Counted from the first letter of the stretch, positions 8,438-17,583 are shown. The stretch is DNA of 64,000 nt from Pseudomonas arsenicoxydans (GCF_900103875.1 NZ_LT629705.1:5589001-5653000); one strand, 5' to 3'. The notes: generated from the sequence alone by a model not told the origin. Program-made: numbers and translations.

Positions 8438-9244
8438 TTATTCCAGGATCGTCACCGGCATACCGACTTCAAGTTGGCCGTTGCTATCGTTGACCAGATT
8501 CTGGCCGAACATCGCGCCATCGGCCTCGGAACGGTATTTCTGCAACGTAGCCAAGGGTTCGCGATCTTCGCTGCGTTCACCGGTTTGCGGGTCGATGGTG
8601 GTCAGAATGCAGCGCGCGCAAGACTTGACCACACGGAACTCGACATCGCCGATACGGATACGCTTCCAGCCATCCTCGGCATACGCCTCGCTGCCCTCGA
8701 TCACCAGATTGGGCCGAAAGCGCTGCATTTCCAGCGAGCGCCCGACCTTTTGCGACAAGTCCTCCAGGGACGCCTGGCCGATCAGCAACAGCGGGAAGCC
8801 ATCGGCGAACGCGACCTGATCATCGTCCTTGCCGTAACCCGATTGGGTCGTTCGCGCGCGATCAAGCGGCACTTGCACCAGGCGCGTCGGTTTGCCGATG
8901 AATTCGCTGACCCAGGCAGCCGCCTCGACACCAGCATCCGGCACACGCAAGGTGTCGCGCCAGATCGTCACGCCTCGCAGTTCCGCGTCGCTGGCGGGCA
9001 ATGCGATGTCGATGGGTGTGCGGCCTGCGGCGCTGAGGGTCAAGCCGCCAGCGGCGTTCCACAACGCCGACAATTGACTCATCTGCGCCACCGCACGCTG
9101 GGTCAGAAAGCGCCCGCTGGCCTCGTCCACCAGCATCCAGCGTCGATCACCGTCCAACCCCAGTTTATCGAGGCCGATCGATTGCAGGCTCTCGCCCTTG
9201 CCGGATTTCAATGGATAACGGTAAAGCGCGCTCAGACGCAGCAT
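8438..9244 (-). CDS. MOSC domain protein (YcbX/mARC-like molybdoenzyme)
   Basis: A 268-residue protein with an N-terminal MOSC beta-barrel (LRLSALYRYPLKSGKGESL) and the C-terminal MOSC core. The conserved segment FRPNLVIEG is followed by the cysteine motif SCARCILTTID that holds the molybdenum cofactor in this family. Related proteins reduce N-hydroxylated bases. E. coli YcbX carries an extra C-terminal ferredoxin domain; at 268 residues this protein lacks it and would need a separate electron donor. The ATG at 9244 has GGGAG upstream. Mo-cofactor genes lie 6 kb away, which fits but does not prove a link. Confidence 0.82.
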   Translation of the reverse strand: MLRLSALYRYPLKSGKGESLQSIGLDKLGLDGDRRWMLVDEASGRFLTQRAVAQMSQLSALWNAAGGLTLSAAGRTPIDIALPASDAELRGVTIWRDTLRVPDAGVEAAAWVSEFIGKPTRLVQVPLDRARTTQSGYGKDDDQVAFADGFPLLLIGQASLEDLSQKVGRSLEMQRFRPNLVIEGSEAYAEDGWKRIRIGDVEFRVVKSCARCILTTIDPQTGERSEDREPLATLQKYRSEADGAMFGQNLVNDSNGQLEVGMPVTILE

Positions 9245-9335
9245 GGCCAGCTCCCTGGTGGACAAAAACGCCACCCTATACGAGCTTGATCGCCGAATCA
9301 AAGGCTGGCATCAGCGCCAGCCTGTCGGGTTGTAA

Positions 9336-10271
9336 TCAGGCAGGGACTTCGTCGAGCATCAAGCGCTGGCGCACCACGTCGACGAGTTTGTCCGGCTGGA
9401 ACTTGGAGAGGAAATTGTCACAGCCGACCTTCTTGACCATCGAGTCGTTGAAGCTGCCTGACAACGAGGTGTGCAACACAACGTAAAGGCCACGCAGGCG
9501 CGGGTCGTTACGGATTTCGGTGGTGAGGCGATAGCCGTCCATTTCCGGCATTTCTGCGTCGGTGAACACCATCAACAGTTTGTCAGTCATGGACACGCCA
9601 GTATCGGCCCATGCCTTGAGCATGTTCAGCGCCTTCAAGCCGTCGCGGGCGATGTGCATCTTCACGCCCAACTGACCCAGCGTGTCGCGCAATTGCGACA
9701 GGGCCACATTGGAATCGTCCACCAGCAGCACTTCACGACCACGGGCGCGTTCCAGCACCGGGTCGTCAAGTTTTTCACGGGAGACCTTGGCGTTGTACGG
9801 CACGATTTCAGCCAGCACTTTTTCGACGTCGATGATTTCCACCAACTGATCGTCGACCTTACTGATGGCCGTCAAGTAGTGCTGGCGGCCGGCGCTGGTC
9901 GGAGGGGGCAGGATCGCTTCCCAGTTCATGTTGACGATGCGGTCGACGCCCCCTACCAGGAACGCCTGTACCGAGCGGTTGTATTCGGTGACGATAATCG
10001 TGCTGGTCGGGCTTGGCACCAGCGGACGCATGCCGATGGCCTGGGACAAGTCGATCACAGGCAACGTCTGCCCCCGCAGATTGACCACGCCACAGACAAA
10101 GGGATGGCGCTGCGGCATCAACGTCAGTTTTGGCAGTTGCAACACTTCCTGCACTTTAAAGACGTTAATTGCGAACAATTGCCGGCCGGCCAACCGGAAC
10201 ATGAGAATTTCCAGGCGATTCTCACCCACTAGTTGTGTGCGTTGGTCTACCGTGTCGAGAATGCCGGCCAT
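9336..10271 (-). CDS. cheV: CheV-type chemotaxis coupling protein (CheW + receiver)
   Basis: A 311-residue fusion. Residues ~20-165 form a CheW domain (LEILMFRLAGRQLFAINVFKV, then CGVVNLRGQTLPVIDL), which links chemoreceptors to the CheA kinase. Residues ~180-305 form a receiver with the acid pair in VLLVDDSNV, the phosphoacceptor in VFTDAEMPEMDGYRL and the lysine in FLSKFQPDKL. It is cytoplasmic at receptor arrays. The ATG at 10271 follows AGGAG; a TTG one codon earlier is less likely. Pseudomonads carry several CheV paralogues, and the sequence does not show which receptors this one serves. It stands alone and divergent from the next gene. Confidence 0.88.
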   Translation of the reverse strand: MAGILDTVDQRTQLVGENRLEILMFRLAGRQLFAINVFKVQEVLQLPKLTLMPQRHPFVCGVVNLRGQTLPVIDLSQAIGMRPLVPSPTSTIIVTEYNRSVQAFLVGGVDRIVNMNWEAILPPPTSAGRQHYLTAISKVDDQLVEIIDVEKVLAEIVPYNAKVSREKLDDPVLERARGREVLLVDDSNVALSQLRDTLGQLGVKMHIARDGLKALNMLKAWADTGVSMTDKLLMVFTDAEMPEMDGYRLTTEIRNDPRLRGLYVVLHTSLSGSFNDSMVKKVGCDNFLSKFQPDKLVDVVRQRLMLDEVPA

Positions 10272-10734
10272 CAAATGACTCCTGGGCTTGTTCTGTTGAA
10301 TTCACTAAAGGGAGTTATCGGCTGTTATCGCCAGATCTTGACCCCAAGACAAAATGCCACGAACGAACATTGATGTCACATTAACATCATGCTTTACTGG
10401 CTACGTGATCTCATCTGCTACATTCCTTGCGGCGCGACCTCGGTTTGCACGTTCGGTTCCCCCGTGTAAGGGATTCCCCTAGTAACAATCAGGCCCAACC
10501 TGATGTTCGCAATATCCAATAGCCATTAATGTGACGCCATTCTCATTGCATGAACGGAGTCAGGCTTTTGTGTGCGATCGCAGGTAAGTGGCCATCCACC
10601 CTCTCGAGTTCCCCAGCCTGTGTCCAGGCTTGCCGGAGCGCGATCTCATGCCGGCATGGCAGTGTCGGGACATTGGACGTCCTCGTTGACACACGCGACA
10701 TCCCCTCATTTGACACGACGTTGTGGAGATAAGC
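10272..10734. other. 463-bp intergenic region with repeated TTAATGTGAC dyad
   Basis: This region separates the divergent cheV and the helical gene at 10735. GTCACATTAA (10375-10384, within the dyad TGATGT..ACATCA) recurs as its inverse TTAATGTGAC near 10517-10526. I see no RNA gene or conserved ORF; the ORFs that cover 10540-10870 are short and lack coding features. Confidence 0.45.
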
Positions 10735-11205
10735 ATGCCAAACCAACCCAAGCAGTGGGCCCAGCGATTACCCGAGTTTCTTGTCGAAGCTGAAACGCTC
10801 CTGGCCAAGTCGGAGGAGTGCCTGAGCCATCTGCAACTCATCAGCAATGACAAAGACGCAATCGATTGCATGCTCAGCAGTCTGCTAAAACTGGCGAGCA
10901 GGGCCGATGCCCTCGCACTGGAAGCCGTGTCTGAATTCTCACTGCATATCCATGGTTTGTTGAATCACGCCCAAAACCACACGGACTTGCACGAACAGGC
11001 GCTGGAGGCCTTGAAGGACTGCTTCACGTTGATGGCCTGGCAACTCGAACTTATCGATCAGACCACCGGCCAGCTCAGCCTGGATGACAGTGAACAGGCT
11101 TCCCTGATCGAAGCCTTTGCGTTTCAGGTCGGACACCGTCAATTTCAGCCGTCGGTTAATTCCAAACCGTTCACGCTCGTTTCTTATTCGGAACACCAGG
11201 CTTAA
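10735..11205 (+). CDS. Unrecognised all-helical protein (HPt-like size)
   Basis: A 156-residue soluble protein that I do not recognise. The sequence is almost entirely predicted helix, rich in Leu, Glu and Ala (for example SSLLKLASRADALALEAVSE), with no signal peptide or membrane segment and a disordered tail. The segment EFSLHIHGLLNHAQNH has histidines in a helix, and the size would fit a histidine phosphotransfer module, but no canonical HxxKG motif is present. GGAG lies 7 bases before the ATG. It sits between cheV and a two-component pair, so a signalling role is possible by context only. Confidence 0.6.
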   Translation: MPNQPKQWAQRLPEFLVEAETLLAKSEECLSHLQLISNDKDAIDCMLSSLLKLASRADALALEAVSEFSLHIHGLLNHAQNHTDLHEQALEALKDCFTLMAWQLELIDQTTGQLSLDDSEQASLIEAFAFQVGHRQFQPSVNSKPFTLVSYSEHQA

Positions 11206-11633
11206 TTCGCCAGATACCCCGCCGTGTCACCTATTCTTATTGCCATGAGGCTGCTCGGTAACTTGAGTACGCTCATGTCGCAATTGAATATTTCATACCT
11301 GTCAACGACAGTTCGATATCAATAAAAACTCTCCATTCCCGCAAACTTTTTCCATTGTAGAACTATCGTCCAATAGCGATTTTGCTGACCTTATGGACAT
11401 ATATAGCGAACGCGACCAACGGTATCTTAAGTGGTATTATGCCGACCATTAGTTGACGCCAATTAATGGCATAGTGAAGCCAGAGCAAGAAACAGCGCCC
11501 ATAAAAGTTGGAAGCTTTCTTAATCAAGGGACTGCACATTGCTTGAAACGAGTCATTAACGATTTTCAAATCCAGCCCCGTCAGCGACCATGGTGGAGCT
11601 GCCCGCAGCGAACATTCATTGGCTCCATCCGCT
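11206..11633. other. AT-rich intergenic region before the NarX-like kinase
   Basis: About 430 bases clearly richer in A and T than the neighbours. It contains several TATATA and TTGACG-like hexamers (for instance TATATA near 11400) but no pair I would name as a promoter. No RNA gene or terminator hairpin was recognised. Confidence 0.4.
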
Positions 11634-12527
11634 ATGTACGCCAGCCTCAAGTCACTCACGCCATGGCCACCTTCCCCAAAAAATGCGCGGCGGCTCACGC
11701 TTTTGCTATGCCTGTGCTCGGCGCTTGGCAGTGTGTTGATTTTCTGCATTTCCGCACCGCTGCCGGCGAGCCTGATGGTCCTAAACCTGGTGGTGCTGGC
11801 GGTCGTCTGGGGGCAAGGTCATTTCTCGCGCAAGTCGATCAAGTTTGAGCCGCAAGAACTGGCGGACCGCCTGCTGCAAGTCCAGGAAAACGAACGCCAC
11901 CGGCTCAGCCGCGAATTACATGACGACATCGGCCAGTTGCTGACCGCTGCAAAACTCCAAAGTGAATGGCTCAAACGCCGGATGCCGGAAGAAATGCAGG
12001 ACCAGTGTTCGACGCTCTGCGACACACTGGACGAAACCCTGACCAAGGTTCGCGATGTCTCGGCCATCCTCAACCCGAGACAGCTGACCAGTCTCGGCCT
12101 GGAAGCCAGCCTGCGGGCACATCTGCTCAAGACCCTGGCCAATACCTCCATACACTGGAGCCTGGAATGCCACCAGCGCCTGACCGGAATACCGGAGGAA
12201 ATGTCGGTGGCCGCCTTTCGAATCACCCAGGAAGCGGTGACTAATATTCTGCGTCACGCCGAAGCGAAAAATCTGTTGGTCCGCTTGCAACGTTTGCCCC
12301 AGGGCCTGACGCTGTTAATCAGTGACGATGGCCGGGGTTTCGCGCCAGCAGCCGACCCCGGCAGAGAGGGACAACGCGGGATGGCCGGGATGCTGGAACG
12401 GATCGAGCAACTGGGCGGCACCCTGTCCGTGACCAGCGAGCCGGGCAAAGGCACTCAAATTGAAGCACTCTTTCCCTGGGCGCCCCGGGCGCTTGAACGG
12501 GCCAGTTCGAATAAGGTTATGCATTGA
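11634..12527 (+). CDS. Membrane sensor histidine kinase, NarX/HisKA_3 type
   Basis: A 297-residue kinase with two membrane helices near residues 15-60 and almost no periplasmic loop, then a HisKA_3 dimerisation domain with the phosphorylated histidine in RELHDDIGQLL (His96). The ATPase domain has the N box in RITQEAVTNILRHAEA and G boxes in DDGRGF and GMAGMLERI. With no sensory domain of its own, it may sense through the membrane helices or a partner. The start is uncertain: the ATG at 11634 and a TTG at 11619 are both possible and neither has a good ribosome site. It overlaps the response regulator by four bases. Confidence 0.82.
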   Translation: MYASLKSLTPWPPSPKNARRLTLLLCLCSALGSVLIFCISAPLPASLMVLNLVVLAVVWGQGHFSRKSIKFEPQELADRLLQVQENERHRLSRELHDDIGQLLTAAKLQSEWLKRRMPEEMQDQCSTLCDTLDETLTKVRDVSAILNPRQLTSLGLEASLRAHLLKTLANTSIHWSLECHQRLTGIPEEMSVAAFRITQEAVTNILRHAEAKNLLVRLQRLPQGLTLLISDDGRGFAPAADPGREGQRGMAGMLERIEQLGGTLSVTSEPGKGTQIEALFPWAPRALERASSNKVMH

Positions 12528-13183
12528 CTTGTAACTTACTTCTGGTGGATGACCACTCGCTTATCAGGGCAGGCGTGCGCGCTCTGGTGCTGGACATTCC
12601 TGGCTACGCGGTAATCGGCGAGGCCAACGACGGCTCGCAACTACTGGAAATGGTCGAGAAACTGTCCCCCGACATCGTTCTGCTGGATATCTCCATGAGA
12701 GAGACCGGCGGCCTTGAAGCCTTGCAACGGCTCAAGCGGGTGCGCCCGCAAAGCAAGGTGCTGATCCTGTCGATGCACACCGATCCTGCGCTGATCATGC
12801 AGGCGCTCGAATCTGGAGCTCACGGCTACTTGCTCAAGGACACCACGGCGACCGAGCTGGAACATGCCCTGGACGCCCTGCGCAACAACGAACGTTATCT
12901 GAGCCCGGCCATCGCTCACACGGTGATCAACCAGGCACTGATCCGCAACCAGAAACAGCCGCCGCAGACCACGGACTCGCACAACCTGACTGCTCGGCAA
13001 CTGGAAATTCTGCGACTGATTGTCCGCGGAAAATCCACCCGGGAAATCGCCAATGGCCTGGGCCTCAGTATCAAAACCGTTGAAACCCATCGCTCGCAAA
13101 TCATGAAGCGCTTGCAGATCTACGACGTGGCGGGCCTGGTCCTGTTTGCCGTGCGCGAGCAAATCATCAGCCTGGACGACTAG
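12524..13183 (+). CDS. NarL/LuxR-family response regulator
   Basis: A 219-residue two-domain regulator. The receiver (1-120) has the acid pair Asp9/Asp10 and the phosphoacceptor Asp55 in DIVLLDISM. The LuxR helix-turn-helix (LTARQLEILRLIVRGKSTRE, then SIKTVETHRSQIMKRL) is at 150-210. The start is TTG at 12524 inside the kinase stop region (TTGA), with AAGG upstream; no ATG is near, so translational coupling is likely. It should be phosphorylated by the upstream kinase. Its last codon overlaps the stop of the convergent lipid kinase. The regulon is unknown. Confidence 0.85.
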   Translation: MTCNLLLVDDHSLIRAGVRALVLDIPGYAVIGEANDGSQLLEMVEKLSPDIVLLDISMRETGGLEALQRLKRVRPQSKVLILSMHTDPALIMQALESGAHGYLLKDTTATELEHALDALRNNERYLSPAIAHTVINQALIRNQKQPPQTTDSHNLTARQLEILRLIVRGKSTREIANGLGLSIKTVETHRSQIMKRLQIYDVAGLVLFAVREQIISLDD

Positions 13184-14085
13184 CTGTTTTTCGATGTGCT
13201 GAGCAGCGGCGAGTGCTCAGGCAAATGCACGCGCAACGCTGCCGGGCGCGCACTGAAGCGCAGACTATCGCCCTCCAGAGGCTCGCCATCCAGATTAATG
13301 TAGAGGCCCTCGGAAACCTTGATCTCTACCCATGGCAAGCGGGCTCGCACAAACATGTTGTCGATGCCAAATCCGTCGGCCAGCAGGTTCTTCAACGTAC
13401 TGACTACCTCCTGCGGCGCCGGCAAGATGCTGATATCCAGCAGACCATCGTCCGCCAGCGCTTGCGGGCACAGCACATGACCACCGCCTGCTTGCCGGCC
13501 ATTGCCGATGCCCAATGCCAATAACTCACCACTCCAGTGAAAGTCCGGTCCCTGCAACTCACCATAAGCGGCATGCAGCTCGCTGAAGCGCGACAAACCT
13601 GTGAACAGATAGGCGGCCCCACCGAGGACCTTTTTCAAGTCTTCGGAAGTGTTTGCCGTCACCTGGCTACCGAACCCGCCGGTGGCCATATTCAGAAAGA
13701 TCTGCCCGCCAACCTCCCCCAGATCAATGGCGTGGGGTGCAGCCTCCAGCAGGTCCAGGGCCAGCGCCGGCTCCAGCGGTACACCGGCGGCGCGAGCAAA
13801 ATCGTTAGCGGTACCCAAAGGCATCAGCACCAGACTGGCCTGGGTTGATTGCCCCGCCATGGCCTCGGCGATGTCACGCAGGGTGCCATCACCTCCACCA
13901 GCAATCAGGTGCGTATACCCTGCACTCAGCGCCTCCTCTACCAATCGCTGGGCGTCACCCGCCTCCCAGGTCAATCGGACGGCCAGTTCCCAGCCCTGTT
14001 TGCGCTTGCCTTCGACGGCCGTGCGGACCTCCTCGTTGAGTGCCTGCTTACCGTGCAGAATCAACAGCGCCTTGCGCTCACCCAT
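13180..14085 (-). CDS. yegS: YegS-like lipid/diacylglycerol kinase
   Basis: A 301-residue member of the DAGK catalytic family. The nucleotide site is LIAGGGDGTLRDIAEAM with the GGGDGT signature, followed by PLGTANDFARA. E. coli YegS phosphorylates phosphatidylglycerol in vitro; the physiological lipid is not known. The end includes INLDGEPLEG, typical of the family. I place the start at 14085, where GGGGA is 8 bases upstream and the N-terminus begins close to the first strand ALLIL; an ATG at 14100 would add five residues. It is convergent with the response regulator, and the two stop codons overlap. Confidence 0.85.
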   Translation of the reverse strand: MGERKALLILHGKQALNEEVRTAVEGKRKQGWELAVRLTWEAGDAQRLVEEALSAGYTHLIAGGGDGTLRDIAEAMAGQSTQASLVLMPLGTANDFARAAGVPLEPALALDLLEAAPHAIDLGEVGGQIFLNMATGGFGSQVTANTSEDLKKVLGGAAYLFTGLSRFSELHAAYGELQGPDFHWSGELLALGIGNGRQAGGGHVLCPQALADDGLLDISILPAPQEVVSTLKNLLADGFGIDNMFVRARLPWVEIKVSEGLYINLDGEPLEGDSLRFSARPAALRVHLPEHSPLLSTSKNS

Positions 14086-14522
14086 TGTTTTCGTCCCCAT
14101 GGTTGAAATCCGTATGAGAGATGTTGACCTCAGGGGTGCCGAAAAAAGTCGGCAGAAATTGAATTATTTCAACACCAGTGCGTTGGCGTCCTACAGGGCT
14201 GGGATTTTTCTTACGAAACGTGAGGAATCGGCTCAATTGACCCGTCAGGGGGATTAGTAGACCTTGGTGCCTGTGGTTTTCAATCATCATTAGCAACCCC
14301 ACATGGATGTGCACACAATGAACAACCCCGCTACAAAAGCCCTGAAAAGCACAATCGACAACGGTATCGGCCGCTCCAGTGATCTCAACGCAAGGAGCGT
14401 TTCAGCCTATGCAAAGCCATGACCTCAGGTTACCAATGGGGGCGGTGCCGCCGTTCGCAGAAAGTCGCATCAATCATCATGCTGAATCTGACAACAGTGC
14501 AAAGTCCACTGGAGGAGTTGAA
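14086..14522. other. Intergenic region of about 440 bp
   Basis: It separates yegS (-) from the small membrane gene (+). The part 14101-14350 is AT-richer than its flanks, and I recognise no RNA gene. An in-frame ATG at 14409 with AAGGAG 12 bases upstream could extend the downstream gene by 38 residues, but the third-position GC of that stretch is low (about 47 per cent). Confidence 0.45.
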
Positions 14523-14717
14523 ATGGAACCCCGTGTCATTGAACTGGAGACACACCTCAAATACATCCGCAGAGACATGGACGAAGTGCGTAATGACGTT
14601 AAATCCATCAAACACCGACTGGCCTACTCGGCGGGCGGAACAGCCGTGGTCCTTGGGTTGCTGGGCTGGGTCGCCAACAGCCGCTTCGAACAGGTCGTGA
14701 CACTTCTGGCCCGTTGA
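14523..14717 (+). CDS. Small coiled-coil membrane-anchored protein
   Basis: A 64-residue protein: a charged helix at residues ~1-40 with coiled-coil spacing (EPRVIELETHLKYIRRDMDE then VRNDVKSIKHRL), followed by a hydrophobic helix (AVVLGLLGWV) that can cross the membrane once. It resembles small phage-type haemolysin/XhlA-like or MCP-coil proteins in plan, but I cannot assign a family. GGAGGAG lies five bases before the chosen ATG. A longer form from 14409 is possible. A hairpin at 14732-14763 follows the stop. Confidence 0.6.
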   Translation: MEPRVIELETHLKYIRRDMDEVRNDVKSIKHRLAYSAGGTAVVLGLLGWVANSRFEQVVTLLAR

Positions 14718-14731
14718 ACCTCAGACATGCA

Positions 14732-14763
14732 CGCAAGGCCCGGTAGACGCAACCGGGCTTGCG
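14732..14763. terminator. Terminator-like hairpin between the small membrane gene and moeA
   Basis: GCAAGGCCCGGT pairs with ACCGGGCTTGC (one bulge) around a short loop. There is no long T run, so termination may be weak or act only as a stem-loop in the 20-base gap between convergent genes. Confidence 0.4.
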
Positions 14764-14783
14764 CGACTACGCAGTGACAGGGA

Positions 14784-16010
14784 TCAGCCAAGCAACTCGC
14801 TTAGCGCAATGAAGCTCACATATTCACCGGCAACCAGCGTGCGATCTTCCAGCACCTCGACCAGGCCATCGGCCCAGGCGGCACTGCGAAGTACCCCAGA
14901 GCTCTGGTTCTTGTAGATGGTTGCCCGACCATTTTCCAGGCGTCCACGCAAGTACTCCCGGCGATTGCCAGCCTTGGGCCAGTCGAATCCCGCAGGCACC
15001 TGAAATTTTAACGGCTCAACCTCTTTCACTCCTTGACGGCGCAAGAGATAGGGCCGGGTCAACAAGGCAAAGGTGACCAGGGTCGACGCCGGATTACCGG
15101 GCAAACCAATCACCGGCACGCCGTGAAAATGTCCGACCGTCAGCGGTTTGCCAGGTTTGATGGCGAGTTTCCACAAGGACAATTCACCTTCTTCGCGTAA
15201 GGCGATGCCCAGGAAATCTGCCTCACCCACAGACACCCCGCCGGTTGAAAGGATCAGGTCGACATCCTTCAACTCCTCCAGGCGAGCACGGGTGGTGGAT
15301 AAATCATCGGGAAGGATGCCGGCATCGATCACTTCACAACCCAGGCGCCACAACCAGCTGCACAGCAGCACACGATTGCTGTTGTAGATCTGTCCCGGTC
15401 CAAGCCCCTGTCCAGGTTCTACCAATTCGTCCCCGGTAGACAGGACTGCAACCCGAACCTTGCGCACCACCTCCAGCTCAGCGCATCCCAACGACGCCGC
15501 CAGGCCCAGTTCGATGGGCCCCAGGCGCGTACCTGCGGGCAATACAAGCTCGCCAACAGTCGTCTCCTGGCCTTGCGGCCGAATATTTTGACCGACACTC
15601 AGGGTCTCCACGAATCGGACTCGCTCATCCGCCTGAACCTCGGCGTTCTCTTGCATCTCGACGCAATCGGCCCCTGCGGGCACCGGTGCGCCGGTGAAAA
15701 TCCGCGCACAGGTTCCTGGCTTCAACGGCTCAGGTGCCTGACCGGCAAAAATCTTCTGGCTGACCGGCAGCGGTTCTCCCGTCCAGTCAGCGATGCGCAA
15801 GGCATAGCCGTCCATGGCACTGTTCGGCCAGGGCGGCAGATCGAGCGTCGAGATCAGGTCTTCGGCCAACACACGCCCTTCGGCCTGTGCCAACGGCAGG
15901 CGTATACGCTCAGGTATTTTTGACGACTCCGCCATTTCCAGCAGACGCGCCAGCGCCACCTCGACAGCCATGAGGCTGCCGGTTTTGCCGGCCTTACCCG
16001 CGGGATTCAC
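14784..16010 (-). CDS. moeA: Molybdopterin molybdenumtransferase MoeA
   Basis: A 408-residue enzyme that inserts molybdate into adenylylated molybdopterin. Family landmarks run in order: PPWPNSAMDGYALR near residue 60, VLSTGDELVEPGQGL near 190, STGGVSVGEADF near 260 and GLPGNPASTLVTF near 300. Length is normal. The start is a GTG at 16010 that lies inside the end of moaB (17-base overlap). The shorter ATG at 15971 would cut into the conserved GSLM leader, so I reject it. Pseudomonads have a second moeA elsewhere. The product should work with MoaB and MobA encoded next to it. Confidence 0.93.
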   Translation of the reverse strand: MNPAGKAGKTGSLMAVEVALARLLEMAESSKIPERIRLPLAQAEGRVLAEDLISTLDLPPWPNSAMDGYALRIADWTGEPLPVSQKIFAGQAPEPLKPGTCARIFTGAPVPAGADCVEMQENAEVQADERVRFVETLSVGQNIRPQGQETTVGELVLPAGTRLGPIELGLAASLGCAELEVVRKVRVAVLSTGDELVEPGQGLGPGQIYNSNRVLLCSWLWRLGCEVIDAGILPDDLSTTRARLEELKDVDLILSTGGVSVGEADFLGIALREEGELSLWKLAIKPGKPLTVGHFHGVPVIGLPGNPASTLVTFALLTRPYLLRRQGVKEVEPLKFQVPAGFDWPKAGNRREYLRGRLENGRATIYKNQSSGVLRSAAWADGLVEVLEDRTLVAGEYVSFIALSELLG

Positions 16011-16533
16011 AGGGTGCCGCCTGTTTCAGATGAGCCACGAAATTGCATGGGCGGTGCCGCGAATCCAGCTGCTCGGCCAGAATGCCGTCCCAGCCGGTAC
16101 GCACCGCGTTGGTCGAACCGGGCAAACAGCAGACCAGCGTGCCATTGGCCAACCCCGCCAAGGCTCGGGACTGAACTGTCGAAGTGCCGATGTCTGCTAC
16201 TGAAATCTGCCGGAACAACTCACCGAAACCATCGACCTGCTTGTCCAGAAGGCAACTCACTGCTTCCGGTGTACTGTCGCGCCCGGTGAACCCGGTGCCA
16301 CCGGTGATCAACACCACTTGCACGACATCGTCGGCAATCCAGTTGGCGACTTGTGCACGAATTTTGTAGAGGTCATCTTTAAGCAAAACCCGAGCGGCCA
16401 GGTTATGACCGGCAGCGCTCAAGCGGTCGACAAAGACCTGTCCTGACGTATCGGTTTCCAGGGTACGGGTATCACTGACAGTCAACACCGCGATATTGAG
16501 CGGCGCGAAAGGTACATCAGCCTTGGCTTTCAT
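15994..16533 (-). CDS. moaB: Molybdenum cofactor biosynthesis protein MoaB (molybdopterin adenylyltransferase)
   Basis: A 179-residue MogA/MoaB-family protein. It activates molybdopterin with ATP for MoeA. The motifs are NIAVLTVSDTR at the first strand, the binding loop ITGGTGFTGRDSTPEAV and the end segment CLPGSTNAVRTGWDGI. It heads the moaB-moeA operon, which is transcribed away from mobA. The ATG at 16533 begins MKAKADVPF. Confidence 0.92.
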   Translation of the reverse strand: MKAKADVPFAPLNIAVLTVSDTRTLETDTSGQVFVDRLSAAGHNLAARVLLKDDLYKIRAQVANWIADDVVQVVLITGGTGFTGRDSTPEAVSCLLDKQVDGFGELFRQISVADIGTSTVQSRALAGLANGTLVCCLPGSTNAVRTGWDGILAEQLDSRHRPCNFVAHLKQAAPCESRG

Positions 16534-16614
16534 AGGCTCGTCCAGTTGTAGGATAAACAGCCCGGTGTTATATCACAGCGCCTCATTTTTTCGACGCCCC
16601 CATGGAGACTTGCC

Positions 16615-17217
16615 ATGATCCCGAATACAGATTTACCGCCCTGCTCCATTTTGCTCCTGGCGGGGGGGCGAGGCCAACGCATGGGCGGTCAGGACAAGGG
16701 ATTACTGGAATGGCATGGCGAGCCACTGATTGCGCATCTGCATCGCAAAACCCGCGCGTTGAGCGATGACCTGATCATCTCCTGCAACAGGAACCTGGAA
16801 AAATACGCGCCTTACGCCGACCAGTTGGTCCATGACGACGAAGGTGATTTCCCGGGACCGCTGGCGGGTATCCGCGCCGGCCTCAAGGCTGCCCGTCATG
16901 GGTTATTACTGGTGTTGCCCTGCGACGTCCCACGCATTGATGCCGCCCTGCTCCATGACATGCGCGAAACCGCCCACCAGCATCCGGGTAAACCGTTGAT
17001 GCTGCGGCATGGCGAACACTGGGAACCCTTGCTTTGCATTATCCCGACGACCCTCTTGATGGATTTCGAAAAGGCATGGAATGAAGGTGAACGCAGTCCG
17101 GGGCGTCTCATGCGCAAACTGGGTGCCACTGCCCTGCAGTGCCCCGAAAATGACCCTCGCCTGGCCAACCTCAATACACCGGAGCTATTAAGCTCACACA
17201 ACACTGTGTCAGACTGA
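16615..17217 (+). CDS. mobA: Molybdenum cofactor guanylyltransferase MobA
   Basis: A 200-residue nucleotidyltransferase that adds GMP to Mo-molybdopterin to form MGD, the cofactor of DMSO-reductase family enzymes. The GTP loop is [20 protein letters not shown] near residues 11-30, and the metal-binding PCDVPRIDA is near residue 100. It is divergent from moaB with an 81-base gap that should hold both promoters. The ATG is preceded by GGAGA at 16602-16606. Confidence 0.93.
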   Translation: MIPNTDLPPCSILLLAGGRGQRMGGQDKGLLEWHGEPLIAHLHRKTRALSDDLIISCNRNLEKYAPYADQLVHDDEGDFPGPLAGIRAGLKAARHGLLLVLPCDVPRIDAALLHDMRETAHQHPGKPLMLRHGEHWEPLLCIIPTTLLMDFEKAWNEGERSPGRLMRKLGATALQCPENDPRLANLNTPELLSSHNTVSD

Positions 17218-17293
17218 CGGGAGAAGGAACTTGCGCACGATGTATACGTCTCAAGCTCAGTAACCAAAAGAATTCATATTCGGAGACACACTC

Positions 17294-17515
17294 ATGACTC
17301 AACGGACCCTCGCCTCTTTCATGCTCGCCTTGGGCCTTGCGACCCTCGCCGGTTGCGCATCGCCTACAGTGATCACCTTGAATGATGGTCGCGAAATCCA
17401 GGCCGTCGACGCGCCAAAATACGATGAGGAGTCGGGTTTCTACGAGTTCGAACAACTCGATGGCAAACACACCCGCATCAACAAGGATCAGGTCCGTACC
17501 GTTAAAGAGTTGTAA
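17294..17515 (+). CDS. YgdI/YgdR-family small lipoprotein
   Basis: A 73-residue protein with a lipoprotein signal peptide: a basic start (MTQR), a hydrophobic core and the lipobox LAGC, with the lipid-modified Cys at residue 23. The mature part is an SH3-like YgdI/YgdR domain (VITLNDGREIQAVDAPKYD) ending in KDQVRTVKEL. Function in enterics is unknown. It is followed by a terminator. P. aeruginosa has the same kind of gene after mobA, as far as I recall. Confidence 0.87.
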   Translation: MTQRTLASFMLALGLATLAGCASPTVITLNDGREIQAVDAPKYDEESGFYEFEQLDGKHTRINKDQVRTVKEL

Positions 17516-17535
17516 TCTTTAGGCACCTCCTGATA

Positions 17536-17568
17536 CGAAAAAGCCCGCTTGATGCGGGCTTTTTCTTG
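17536..17568. terminator. Intrinsic terminator after the lipoprotein gene
   Basis: AAAAAGCCCGC / GCGGGCTTTTT with a four-base loop and a T run. It is symmetric, so it can also serve the convergent rluA-like gene. Confidence 0.87.
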
Positions 17569-17583
17569 CCTGAAGGATTGCGA

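Noticed and set aside
11363..11749. Minus-strand frame before the NarX-like kinase
   Set aside because: It lies in AT-rich noncoding sequence and overlaps the kinase start; no conserved motif or ribosome site.
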